Source: Geothrix sp. 21YS21S-2
Lineage (GTDB): Bacteria; Acidobacteriota; Holophagae; Holophagales; Holophagaceae
Assembly: GCF_030846775.1 (NCBI RefSeq)
Contig: NZ_CP132910.1
Span: forward strand, 4,095,001 to 4,159,000
Direction of reading: 5' to 3'
DNA: 64,000 bases
Shown here: piece by piece, positions 51,730 to 60,205 of the stretch
Numbering within the stretch: position 1 is the stretch's first letter
Layout of the letters: each line of letters begins with the position of its first letter
Program-made: the position numbers and the translations under genes
The notes under the pieces: generated by a model
What the model saw: only the letters and a program-made list of their open reading frames with translations
Told to the model about the DNA's origin: nothing
Database searches by the model: none

Positions 51730-52986
51730 ATGAATATCACTCGGTAACTGGATTCGGAATGGAAACCGGCTTTGGGGTGCACTGAGCCCTTCGCCGTTGC
51801 CTGGGCTGCTTCTCTGGCCGCCTCCCAGGGTTCCTGAGCGATCCGCAGTGTCCGCCTCAGGTGTGATGCGCGAACCTACAAGAATTGCTACGCGGTGGGG
51901 ATTCCCAACTCAAACCGGGCTACCGGGATTCTGTGGGCGGAGGCGCTCGGCGCCAACCTGCCGGATGGCAGCCTCGGGTTGAGCAGTTTCGAAGGCATCA
52001 CCGACGCGGCCATCGAGGCCTCCGGCGTCCTCCTGGGGAGCGGAAGCGTCAGTGTGGACATTGATTCCTCCCGGACCGGCCTGATGATCGAGGTGACGGT
52101 CGTCCGGGAACAGGGCACCGGCCGTGCGCTGCTCCTCCATGACCACGGCAATCTTGCGCGGCTGGAAAAGGATGGCGTCCTGGTGCGCGGGGAGGACGCC
52201 CTGCCGGAAGGGGCGAAGGGTGTTCCCATCCGGCAGCTGTTGGCCGAGCTACCCATCGAGAGCCTCATGGATCTGGCGAGGACCCTCTCCCGGGAAGACC
52301 GGGCAAAGCTCCAGCGTGGCTTTGCCATGAACATGAAGATCGCCAAGCACGGCTTGGGGATTCTTCCGGGTGGATTCGCTGGGCCCGGCCGTCCGGAAGC
52401 TCCGGTGGCCCTGTCCCACCTGGTCAGTGCCGGGGTGTTCGCGCGCATGTCCGGGGAATCCAACCCGGTGATGACCCTGGCCGGATCCGGCAACAATGGG
52501 ATCACCTTGTCGATCCCGGTTTTCGAAGGCGGCAGGCGGGCTGGCCATGCGGAAGAGCGGGTCGAGGAAGCCCTGGCTTTCGGCTGACTCATGGCCTCCG
52601 CGGCCACCTGGCACCTCGGGTCCCTCTCCGCCATCTGCGGGGCGGCGAACGCCGCGGGCATAGGAATCGCGTCAGCCTTCGTCTTCCTGGAGGGTGGCAG
52701 CCACGAGCAGGTGAGCCTTGCCGTCAACACCATGGTCGGCAACCTGGCGGGGATGATTTGCGATGGGGCCAAGATCGGTTGCGCCATGAAGACCCTGACC
52801 GGGGTGGAAGCCGCCTTCCGGGCGGCCAGCATGGCCCTGGCGGGCATGGGCATTCCTGCGACGGACGGCATCGTCGGGAAGGACGGAAGGGCTTCGCTCT
52901 CCAATCTGGGACGGCTGGCCCAACGGGGTATGGCCGGCGTGGACACGGAGATCCTGCGGATCATGCAGGACAAATTGCGACCGTAA
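51730..52986 (+). pseudogene. L-cysteine desulfidase family (CyuA/YhaM, UPF0597) gene with three in-frame stops
   Basis: One reading frame from ATG 51730 (AAGGGA upstream) to 52986 matches the whole L-cysteine desulfidase/serine dehydratase-alpha family: WKPALGCTEPFAVAWAASLA, YKNCYAVGIPNS, GSGNNGITLSIPVFEGG, SAICGAANAAG, GMICDGAKIGCAMK. The Cys residues of CTEP and MICDGA...C, which would hold the Fe-S cluster, are kept. The frame is cut by TAA 51745-51747, TGA 51835-51837 and TGA 52585-52587, with no frameshift. The product would have degraded cysteine to pyruvate, sulfide and ammonia. Probably inactive. Confidence 0.85.
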
Positions 52987-53123
52987 TGCCGATGCCCTGA
53001 ACCTTTCAAGGAAGGCCAGGAAACGGATCGGCGACAGCCGGTCCCGACCTCGTTGTTCCCGTAAAGGAGCGGAAAGCCAAGGTCCAGCCACTCCTGGCTG
53101 CCAGGTTGATCCAGCCCAGCCAT

Positions 53124-54188
53124 TCATTGACGGAGGGGCCACCTGGCCAGGAGGCAGGTCCCTCCCCCATCGCGGGGCGCAAGGAGGATCTGCCCCTTAT
53201 GCTTTTCCACGATGGTGGAAAAGGCGAGGGCGAGCCCTTGTCCGGAACCGCGGCCCACGGGCTTGGTGGTGAAGAAGGGCTCGAAGACCCGCTCCCGGAT
53301 TTCCTCTGGAATCCCCGTTCCATTGTCCGCCACGCGGAGTTCCACCTGGTCCCCCGTGAGGCGGAGGGAAAGTTCGATCCGCCCCCTGGCGAGCTTGCCC
53401 CGCTCGATCTGCTCGCCGATGGCATGGGCGGCGTTGATCACCAGGTTCATGACGACCTGCCCGATCTCGTCGCGCAGGCAGGCCACGGGCGGCAGGTCCG
53501 GGTCGATTTCCAGCTCCAGATCCGCGACGTGCTTCCATTCACTTTGGGAAACCGTGACGGCGGAACGGGCGATTGCCCCGAGATCCTCCAGTTCCATGAC
53601 GCCGCTTGAAGCGTGGGAGAAGGTTTTCATCGCCTTGACGATGCCGGCGATGCGGGAAAGTCCCTCGGAGCATTGGGCCAAGGCCAGGGGCGCCTGCTCC
53701 CGGACGAATTCGAGATCCGCTGCATCCCGCAAGGAATCGAAGTCGGAAAGCTGTTCTGCGTTGCTGGATGTCTCACGCATCTTTCCGACGAGGATCAAGG
53801 ATGCATCGATGAGAGCCAGGAGGGGCTCCAGCGTCGACCGGAGGAAGGTGATGTTGTCGGCGACGAACTGGGTGGGGGTGTTGATTTCATGGGCAATCCC
53901 CGCGGCGAGCTGGCCGATGGATTCCATCTTCTGCATCTGGAGCATTCGAACCTGGGTCTGCTTCAGTTCCGCGAGCGTCTTTTGCAGTTCCGCACGCTCC
54001 GCGGCCAGCTCCTGGGTTTTCCGCTCGACGACCTTCTCGAGGGTGAGGTTCTGTTCCAGAAAGTGGAGGGTTGAGCTTTCACGGGCTCGAATGTCGAGTT
54101 GCCGGCGTATGAGGACCTCGATGGTCTTGTCCCGGGCGGCCAGTTGGCGCCTCAGCTCCGCCAGGGTGTCCTGGTCTCCGCAACTCAT
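53124..54188 (-). CDS. Sensor histidine kinase (cytoplasmic)
   Basis: 354 aa, no TM segment. A long N-terminal coiled coil (residues about 5-90, ERAELQKTLAELKQTQVRML) leads to the HisKA box MESIGQLAAGIAHEINTPTQ with His100. HATPase motifs follow: VMNLVINAAHAIGEQI (N box), VADNGTGIPEEIRERVFEPF (G1/F) and GSGQGLALAFSTIVEKHKG (G2). Its ATG overlaps the stop of the FIST sensor gene, so the soluble kinase probably takes its signal from that sensor. Last gene of the leftward four-gene signalling operon. Confidence 0.93.
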   Translation of the reverse strand: MSCGDQDTLAELRRQLAARDKTIEVLIRRQLDIRARESSTLHFLEQNLTLEKVVERKTQELAAERAELQKTLAELKQTQVRMLQMQKMESIGQLAAGIAHEINTPTQFVADNITFLRSTLEPLLALIDASLILVGKMRETSSNAEQLSDFDSLRDAADLEFVREQAPLALAQCSEGLSRIAGIVKAMKTFSHASSGVMELEDLGAIARSAVTVSQSEWKHVADLELEIDPDLPPVACLRDEIGQVVMNLVINAAHAIGEQIERGKLARGRIELSLRLTGDQVELRVADNGTGIPEEIRERVFEPFFTTKPVGRGSGQGLALAFSTIVEKHKGQILLAPRDGGGTCLLARWPLRQ

Positions 54189-55306
54189 GCCGCACCGGGC
54201 CTTCCCAGGACGATGCCCGTAAGCGTCTGGTTCACATGGATGCCGTTGAACTGCTCTCCATAGGTGGAGAAGCCGAAGACCTGCCGGCTGGCCATCAACG
54301 CTCCCACGGCACCGTCGTTTCCGAGGTTCTCGAATTCCAGTCGCCGGAGGATGCAGTCGCAGGCCAGAACCGCGAGAGGGTCGCCAGCCTTCTGCCGCAC
54401 CTCTGCGAGGGTCCGGTCGAGCAGGGCGAAGGGATCGACGGATTCCCCGATACTGACCACCAGGCCTTCATCGATGGCGCAGTACAGGGCCAGGGACTGG
54501 TCCGGGAGCGCTCTGGCAATGGAGCGCACGTGGTGTTCCGTCCCGATGGACATCAGGAACGGATGTTGTGAGAAAACCTTCGCATTCAACTCCTCCAAAG
54601 GGAGGCCCAAGGCCCGGGCGTAGACGGCGGCGGCCGGCTCGCCATTGACCTCGAGGATGAGGCGGCGGTCAGCATCCGCCTCCGTAATGACAAGGTTCTG
54701 CCTGCCAGGAATGAAATGCTTCAGCATGAAGGGCACGACCGGGCCACGGGCCCGGAAGCTGGCCAGGACGGCCGCATCACTCAAGAACCGGCCATCGAAA
54801 TAGACGAAGGTCCGGGTAAAACCCAGATCGTCGCCCGCGGAACCACCGATTATCGGCGTATTCCCCAGGGCCAGATAGATGGCCGAAGTCACACGTTCCT
54901 CCATCATCGACAACCCGTCGATCACCAGGAAGCCGAAGGGATGCAGCCGCCCCGAGGGGGCCTCCTCCCGGATGGCAGCGGCGATGCCGACGACCTGATC
55001 CTGGAACCCGGCCAGAGGATGGATCAGGTGGGGCACCATGGACAGGTTCCCGCCGCGAAAGCCCGTGGCTGCCATTCCGCCTTTCTGGAAGCCGTGGGGC
55101 CCGACCTGCCCCGCGGAGGTGCAGCCGATGATCGGACATGCAAAGGACCGCTGCAGTTCCGCCGCGACCTGGTCCAGGTCATAACTCGAGGAACAGAAGA
55201 AGAAGAGGGCATCCAGACCCGCGTCTCCAACCTGGGACTTCAGGTCCGCAACCGCCACCCGGGGGTCGGGATCCTGGGTCATGCCGTGCCGCACCGAATC
55301 GTCCAT
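54185..55306 (-). CDS. FIST domain signal-sensing protein
   Basis: 373 aa with FIST-N (GLDALFFFCSSSYDLDQVAA, IIGCTSAGQVGPHGFQKGGM) and FIST-C (QHPFLMSIGTEHHVRSIARA, GVFGFSTYGEQ-like end). FIST proteins bind small ligands, and the NosP subgroup binds haem and senses NO with a partner kinase. Haem binding here is not provable by eye. GGAG lies 5 nt upstream of the ATG at 55306. It overlaps the kinase gene by 4 nt and follows two response-regulator genes. Confidence 0.9.
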   Translation of the reverse strand: MDDSVRHGMTQDPDPRVAVADLKSQVGDAGLDALFFFCSSSYDLDQVAAELQRSFACPIIGCTSAGQVGPHGFQKGGMAATGFRGGNLSMVPHLIHPLAGFQDQVVGIAAAIREEAPSGRLHPFGFLVIDGLSMMEERVTSAIYLALGNTPIIGGSAGDDLGFTRTFVYFDGRFLSDAAVLASFRARGPVVPFMLKHFIPGRQNLVITEADADRRLILEVNGEPAAAVYARALGLPLEELNAKVFSQHPFLMSIGTEHHVRSIARALPDQSLALYCAIDEGLVVSIGESVDPFALLDRTLAEVRQKAGDPLAVLACDCILRRLEFENLGNDGAVGALMASRQVFGFSTYGEQFNGIHVNQTLTGIVLGRPGAA

Positions 55307-55390
55307 CGAGGCTCCACCCTATGACATATCTATCGAACTCAACGACCAAGGCATTAAGGGAATTCCATCGGCGAATCACCCCTGGGACCC

Positions 55391-56341
55391 CTATTTCACG
55401 AAGGACTCCATGGTCACTGAGAGGGTGGCCAGGACGACGGGATCATATCGGCCGCGCTGCATTCGTAATTCCTCCAATGCAACATATTTGGACTTAACGC
55501 TTTGCTCGATCGCGTTGAAGTCCTGGAGTGCTCGCAGGACGCGGGCCCCCAGGGGAATCGCCTCGCCGCGGATCGAATCCTCGGGTATGCCCGTCCCATC
55601 GAGGTTCTTCCCCTGGTACCTGACGATCTGGGCGACGCCTTCCAGCTTCGGGATGGGCTGGAGCAGGTTGGCGGCGCGCTCGATGGCAGCGCTGAGCTGG
55701 GCCTTCCCGGCTGGGTCCTCAAGCTTTCTCCGGGCCCATTGCAGCCGCACCTCGGATGTCAGGGACACCAGCCAGAGGGGCGAATACAGTGCTGCGAGGG
55801 TGATCGACCAATCATCTGCCACCCCCATCGCCCTGGCCACGAGGGCAGCACGGTGGGCCAGGGTCTGCGCGGCCAGGTAGACGGCAGGGTCAAGGACTTC
55901 GAGGATTCCGGTCATCGCTTCGATGCTGCGGGTGAGCGTGACCTCGAGGAGGTCCCTCTCCCCGGCGATCAGGTGGTATTGCCGGATGCCGGCATCCACG
56001 ACCCGGCTGATTTCCTCCGTGTCACAGGGTTTTGAAAGGAACCTGAAGACCTGGCCACTGTTGATGGACTCCAGCAGTGTGACGGGACCGGGGTGTCCCG
56101 TGAACATGATGCGGATCGTGTCAGGGGCCAGGACCTGGGCCTTTTTCAGGAACTCGATCCCGTTCATGCCGGGCATCGCCATGTCCGCGACGACCACCGC
56201 ATACGGTCCGCTCGTTTCCATCGCCTTCAGGGCCTGCGCGCCGCTGGCGGCGAGCTCCAGATCGTAGCGTTTCTTGAAATTGCGATGGACCGATTCAAGC
56301 AGGCTTTCATCGTCGTCCACGAAAAGCACCTTTTCATTCAA
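55391..56341 (-). CDS. Response regulator with degenerate HD-GYP-type output
   Basis: 316 aa. Receiver domain (KVLFVDDDESLLESVHRNFK, phospho-acceptor Asp53, FRFLSKPCDTEEI), then an RpfG-like domain in which the metal-binding His-Asp is lost (AALYSPLWLVSLTSE instead of the LLHDIG pattern). A trace of the GYP region remains (GKNLDGTGIPEDSIRGEAIP, LGARVLRAL). Probably not a c-di-GMP phosphodiesterase. It starts at TTG 56341 with GGAGG 6 nt upstream, overlapping the upstream regulator stop by 8 nt. Close paralogue of the gene at 58818. Confidence 0.85.
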   Translation of the reverse strand: MNEKVLFVDDDESLLESVHRNFKKRYDLELAASGAQALKAMETSGPYAVVVADMAMPGMNGIEFLKKAQVLAPDTIRIMFTGHPGPVTLLESINSGQVFRFLSKPCDTEEISRVVDAGIRQYHLIAGERDLLEVTLTRSIEAMTGILEVLDPAVYLAAQTLAHRAALVARAMGVADDWSITLAALYSPLWLVSLTSEVRLQWARRKLEDPAGKAQLSAAIERAANLLQPIPKLEGVAQIVRYQGKNLDGTGIPEDSIRGEAIPLGARVLRALQDFNAIEQSVKSKYVALEELRMQRGRYDPVVLATLSVTMESFVK

Positions 56342-57548
56342 GGATCGCCTCCGGATTGAAAAAGGGGTCGGCCACGGCTTTCCATGCCTGCAACCGGTCG
56401 CCGGCAAGGGACGCAGGTTCCAGCGGCCCAAGCTTGCGATGAATATCGAATACCATCCGATCACCCTGGGCCATGGAAAGGAATTCCGCGCCCTGGATGA
56501 TACTCGTGGGATTTATCGTTTTTTCCGGGTCAAACCGGTCATGGTGGCGGCTAACGGCCTCGACCACGGCGTTGGGGAGCCCCCAAAGTCCCAGGAGGTA
56601 GCCTCCGACCTCTCCGTGGTGGATTCCCATGACCTGTGTTTCCGCTTCGGCAATCTCCAGGGGCCCCTCGGCGACCATCCGGTAAATTTGGTTGTAGTGT
56701 TCGGGCAAGGCAGAGATCAGCAGCAGCAGGCCCACATCATGGAGAAGGCCACTCGTGAAGCTGTCGGACCTCCCGGTCCTGTCCAGGCCTTCCAGGGCCG
56801 CGATCGCCTGGGAAGCCCTGGCCATGCCGAGGCTGTGGCTCCAAAGGTGGAGGCAGCGGAATTCGGGAGGACTTCCCTTCATTTGCTGGAACACACCGTG
56901 GAGCAGGGAAATCGCCTTCAGGGTCTCCACGCCCAGGAAGGAAACGGCCTCCGTCGGGCTTGAAACCCGTTGACGGAGACCGAAATAGGAAGAGTTGACC
57001 AACTTGAGGATGTTGGCGGTAAGCCCCGGATCCCGTTGAACGACAGCTCCGAGGTCCGCAACGGTCGTCGTCTCGGACGTGAGCAGCTTCTGGATTTCGA
57101 GATAGGTGCCGGGAATCACGGGGAGATGGGAAATGCCTCCGAGGATCTTGCGTATGGCATGGCCTTTCAGGTTCCTTCCCACCAGGCTCGCCCCGCGGAT
57201 CACCGACCGCAGCAGGTCCGGATCGCAGGGTTTCGTGAGGAACTGGTGGGCCGCGCCCTCCGCCTGCAGGATGAGATCCATTTCAGCATGTCCGGACAAT
57301 ACGAGCCGGATGGTTTCCGGGTAGAGGTCTCGAACTCGGTTAAGGAATTCCGCTCCATTCATACCGGGCATCCGGAGATCGGTCACGACCACATCGAAAG
57401 GGGTTGCCGCAAGGGTAACCAGGCCTTCCGCGCCGCTGGCCTCGAAGCTCATCTCCCATTCCCCGCGCATGTCGCGCAGGAGTCGCCTGAGCCCCTGGAG
57501 CACAAATGGCTCATCGTCTACAAACAAGACTCGAATTTTTTCGTCCAT
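56334..57548 (-). CDS. Response regulator with HDOD output domain
   Basis: 404 aa. The receiver (VLFVDDEPFVLQGLRRLLRD, Asp57, HQFLTKPCDPDLL) is followed by an HDOD domain from about residue 135 (ISHLPVIPGTYLEIQKLLTS, RDPGLTANILKLVNSSYFGL, SGLLHDVGLLLL, GIHHGEVGGYLLGLWGLP). It keeps the HD dipeptide. HDOD proteins usually act as signal-transduction scaffolds. First gene of the leftward operon (HDOD-RR, HD-GYP-like RR, FIST, kinase); GGAAGG precedes the ATG. Divergent from a second, similar pair. Confidence 0.92.
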   Translation of the reverse strand: MDEKIRVLFVDDEPFVLQGLRRLLRDMRGEWEMSFEASGAEGLVTLAATPFDVVVTDLRMPGMNGAEFLNRVRDLYPETIRLVLSGHAEMDLILQAEGAAHQFLTKPCDPDLLRSVIRGASLVGRNLKGHAIRKILGGISHLPVIPGTYLEIQKLLTSETTTVADLGAVVQRDPGLTANILKLVNSSYFGLRQRVSSPTEAVSFLGVETLKAISLLHGVFQQMKGSPPEFRCLHLWSHSLGMARASQAIAALEGLDRTGRSDSFTSGLLHDVGLLLLISALPEHYNQIYRMVAEGPLEIAEAETQVMGIHHGEVGGYLLGLWGLPNAVVEAVSRHHDRFDPEKTINPTSIIQGAEFLSMAQGDRMVFDIHRKLGPLEPASLAGDRLQAWKAVADPFFNPEAILE

Positions 57549-57710
57549 GGTCCTTCCAGGCTCTTCCTTATGTATCGATCAAATTCAAGTGAAGCTGAAT
57601 CTCATCCAATACTTGATCTGGTCGATACGGTAAGCAGGTCATGGGCAGGCGCCGCCACTACTGTTCATGTTCCCATTTGTGGCCAGTGTCTGACTTGAGG
57701 GAGGATCCGA

Positions 57711-58814
57711 GTGTCGCGGCCCAGAATTCTCCTCGTCGATGACCAGAAAATGATCCTGCTCGGCCTGGAACGCATGCTTCGGCGGATGCGCAATGCTTGG
57801 GATGTGGTCCTCGCGGGGTCGGGAAGGGAGGCCCAGGGGTGCATGGAGGATCAGGCCTTCGATGTCCTCCTCAGTGACCTGAACATGCCGGGTTTCGGCG
57901 GAGCCGAATTGCTGGAATGGAGCCGGGAAAGGCATCCCGGCACCATCCGGATCGTGCTTTCGGGTCATCAGAACAAGCCCATGATCCTGGCTTCGACGCG
58001 CACCGCCCACCGTTTCCTGACCAAACCGTGCGAGCCGGATGTTCTCGTGGCGACCCTCTCCGAAACCTTGGAGGCTTGCCTGCTCCCCGCCGGAAAGGGA
58101 GGTGTCCGCCAGGCGGTGGTGGGGATGGGCAGCCTCCCGGTGGGCCCTGGTGCCGCCAGGGGCGTTGCGGAGCAGCTCCAGGACCCCTCCGGGACGGTTC
58201 CTTGTCTCCAGGACCATTTTCTGGAAGATGCCGGCCTGGCTTCGATGGTGCTTCACTTTGTCAATTCAGCCTTTTTTGGCGTCCCGAGGCCGATCCTCAA
58301 TCCCTGGGAGGCGTTCCAGCTTCTTGATCGGGATAGCTGGCCGGCGATCAGGGTTGATCCGGTGCCGTCCGAACTGGAATCCCGGCTCCAGCCCCTCCGG
58401 GAAAAGCACCTGGCCCAGGCCCGGCACGCGCTCTCCATCACCCGGTCCGAGGGCGCACCGGTCGAAGTCCAGAACCTGGCCTACATCGGCGGGCTCCTGG
58501 CCGTTGCCGGCCCCATGATCCTCGCCATCTCGTTCCCTGAACGGTTCGAGGAGGCGATGGCTCAGCCGCAGGCTTTGGGGGTCGACCTCCAACAGCTTGC
58601 CTACCACTATTTCAGACTCAGGGGCCTTCCCGCCCCCCTTCTGGAAATCGTGGGCAACCCTCGGGAACCGGGGAGGTACCGCCAGCCACCCTCTCTTGCC
58701 TTGGCGGCCGTCCATGTCGCCTCTGGAAAACCTGATGAATCGTTTCTTTCTGGTACGCCGTTCCTCGGCCGGGTTCCCACATGGCAACGCCTCCACGTTC
58801 CTGCCCAAGGATGA
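57711..58814 (+). CDS. Response regulator with degenerate HDOD-like output
   Basis: 367 aa, starting at GTG 57711 with GGAGG 6 nt upstream. The receiver (ILLVDDQKMILLGLERMLRR, Asp56, HRFLTKPCEPDVL) is clearly related to the regulator at 56334. The C-terminal half keeps parts of HDOD (LASMVLHFVNSAFFGVP, AYHYFRLRGLPAPLLEIVG) but lacks the HD dipeptide (YIGGLLAVAGPM). Likely a non-catalytic scaffold. It is 3 nt before the next regulator, on the right side of a 162-bp divergent promoter region. Confidence 0.85.
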   Translation: MSRPRILLVDDQKMILLGLERMLRRMRNAWDVVLAGSGREAQGCMEDQAFDVLLSDLNMPGFGGAELLEWSRERHPGTIRIVLSGHQNKPMILASTRTAHRFLTKPCEPDVLVATLSETLEACLLPAGKGGVRQAVVGMGSLPVGPGAARGVAEQLQDPSGTVPCLQDHFLEDAGLASMVLHFVNSAFFGVPRPILNPWEAFQLLDRDSWPAIRVDPVPSELESRLQPLREKHLAQARHALSITRSEGAPVEVQNLAYIGGLLAVAGPMILAISFPERFEEAMAQPQALGVDLQQLAYHYFRLRGLPAPLLEIVGNPREPGRYRQPPSLALAAVHVASGKPDESFLSGTPFLGRVPTWQRLHVPAQG

Positions 58815-58817
58815 TTC

Positions 58818-59969
58818 ATGAGCCCCAAGGTCCTGCTGGTTGACGACGACTCCAATATCCTGTCCGCGTACACCCGCCTGCTTCGGGGGCGGTTCGAATT
58901 GGAAACCGCACAGGGGGGCGAGGAGGCCCTGACGCGAATCAAGGCCGCGGGCCCGTACGCAGTCATTCTTTCCGACATGCGAATGCCCGCCATGGATGGC
59001 ATTCAGTTCCTGGCCGAAGCGAGGATCCGGACACCGGATTCGGTCCGGATCATGCTCACCGGGAACGCCGACCAAACCACGGCGATCGAGGCCGTCAACC
59101 GGGGGAACATTTTCCGCTTCCTGACGAAGCCTTGTGAACGGGGACTGCTCGTCAGCTCCATCGAAGCAGGAATCAAGCAGAACCAGCTCATCATCGCAGA
59201 GAGGGAACTGGTTGAAGGAACCGTCAAGGGCTGTATCGACCTCCTGGTGGAACTGCTTTCCATCGCCGATCCCGTTGCCTTCCAGCAATCCCAGCGGCTG
59301 GGCCTGCTGGCCCAGAAGGTGGCGCGGGTCATGGAAATGGAAGCCGATTGGGTGGTGGTGGTCGCGTCACTCCTCGCGCCGATCGGCGTCCTTACCCTAC
59401 CCGGGTCCGTCATGATAAAGGTGCGGAAGGGTGATCAGATCACGCCGCGGGAGCAGGATGCGGTTGTTCGCCTGCCCGAAATCAGTTCCAACCTCCTCAA
59501 CCACATTCCACGGATGGCGGAGGTCGCCCAGGTCATCCTCTTCAAGAACAAGAATTTCAACGGCTCCGGTTTCCCGGCCATTCCCGCGCACCGGGAGGAG
59601 ATCCCCCTGGGGGCACGGATCCTCAGGGTGGTTTCGGATTTCCTGGGCGCCATGGAGAAGCGTTCCAATGCTCGCCATGTCCTCGAAGAAATGCGTCAGA
59701 ACCAGGTCTTCTATGACCCAAGGGTGATCAACGCCCTCGGCCTGGCCCTGGCCGTTCCGGATGAAGTGATCAATGATGGGGCCCCCTCCTCCTACCACGC
59801 CACCCACAAGACGGTCCAAGTGGGCGAAATCCTGGTGGAGGGTGTCTATACCCGGGAAGGGCAGCTGCTCTATCCTCCGAAAACGGTTGTCGGCCAGAGC
59901 CACCGGGAACGCCTGAAGAATTATGCCGCGCTGGTGGGCCTCAAGGAGCCGTTCCTCGTTCAGGCCTGA
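58818..59969 (+). CDS. Response regulator with degenerate HD-GYP-type output
   Basis: 383 aa. Receiver (KVLLVDDDSNILSAYTRLLR, Asp53, FRFLTKPCERGLL), then an RpfG-like helical domain where LLHDIG is replaced by LLAPIGVLTLPGS and the HHExxDGxGYP block by FKNKNFNGSGFP. The metal ligands needed for c-di-GMP hydrolysis are therefore missing. Paralogue of 55391-56341, with a C-terminal extension of ~60 residues. Transcribed together with the upstream regulator (3-nt gap). Confidence 0.87.
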   Translation: MSPKVLLVDDDSNILSAYTRLLRGRFELETAQGGEEALTRIKAAGPYAVILSDMRMPAMDGIQFLAEARIRTPDSVRIMLTGNADQTTAIEAVNRGNIFRFLTKPCERGLLVSSIEAGIKQNQLIIAERELVEGTVKGCIDLLVELLSIADPVAFQQSQRLGLLAQKVARVMEMEADWVVVVASLLAPIGVLTLPGSVMIKVRKGDQITPREQDAVVRLPEISSNLLNHIPRMAEVAQVILFKNKNFNGSGFPAIPAHREEIPLGARILRVVSDFLGAMEKRSNARHVLEEMRQNQVFYDPRVINALGLALAVPDEVINDGAPSSYHATHKTVQVGEILVEGVYTREGQLLYPPKTVVGQSHRERLKNYAALVGLKEPFLVQA

Positions 59970-60022
59970 AGGGACATGGAAGGCTCGAGTCCGTGGCAGG
60001 CGGGTGAGGCCGCCGCGGGGGT

Positions 60023-60205
60023 TCACCCCTGGTTCATGCGAAGAATCTGGGCCGGGTCCAGGGCGGCGGCTCTCAGGGCCGGGATCAGGCTCGCGATGAA
60101 ACTTGCGGAACCCATGACCAGGGTCGCGGCGGCGAAGGCGGCGGGATCCAGGGGGCCGATGCCGAACAACAGGCCTTCCATGGCATGTGCCGCCAGGCCT
60201 CCTAC
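60023..60205 (-). pseudogene. C-terminal remnant of a MacB/ADOP-type permease
   Basis: About 60 codons match the end of a MacB-like or acidobacterial duplicated orphan permease: LLFGIGPLDPAAFAAATLVM, then SLIPALRAAALDPAQILRMN and a stop. The final TM helix and the P-AxRAAxxDPxxxLR tail are recognisable. Everything upstream is replaced by the M13 peptidase gene, whose last bases it overlaps. A decayed fragment. Confidence 0.65.

Noticed and set aside
51835-51837. In-frame TGA codons of the desulfidase gene considered as selenocysteine sites
   Set aside because: A TAA also interrupts the frame at codon 6, the TGA positions do not align with catalytic Cys residues, and no SECIS-like hairpin was recognised.
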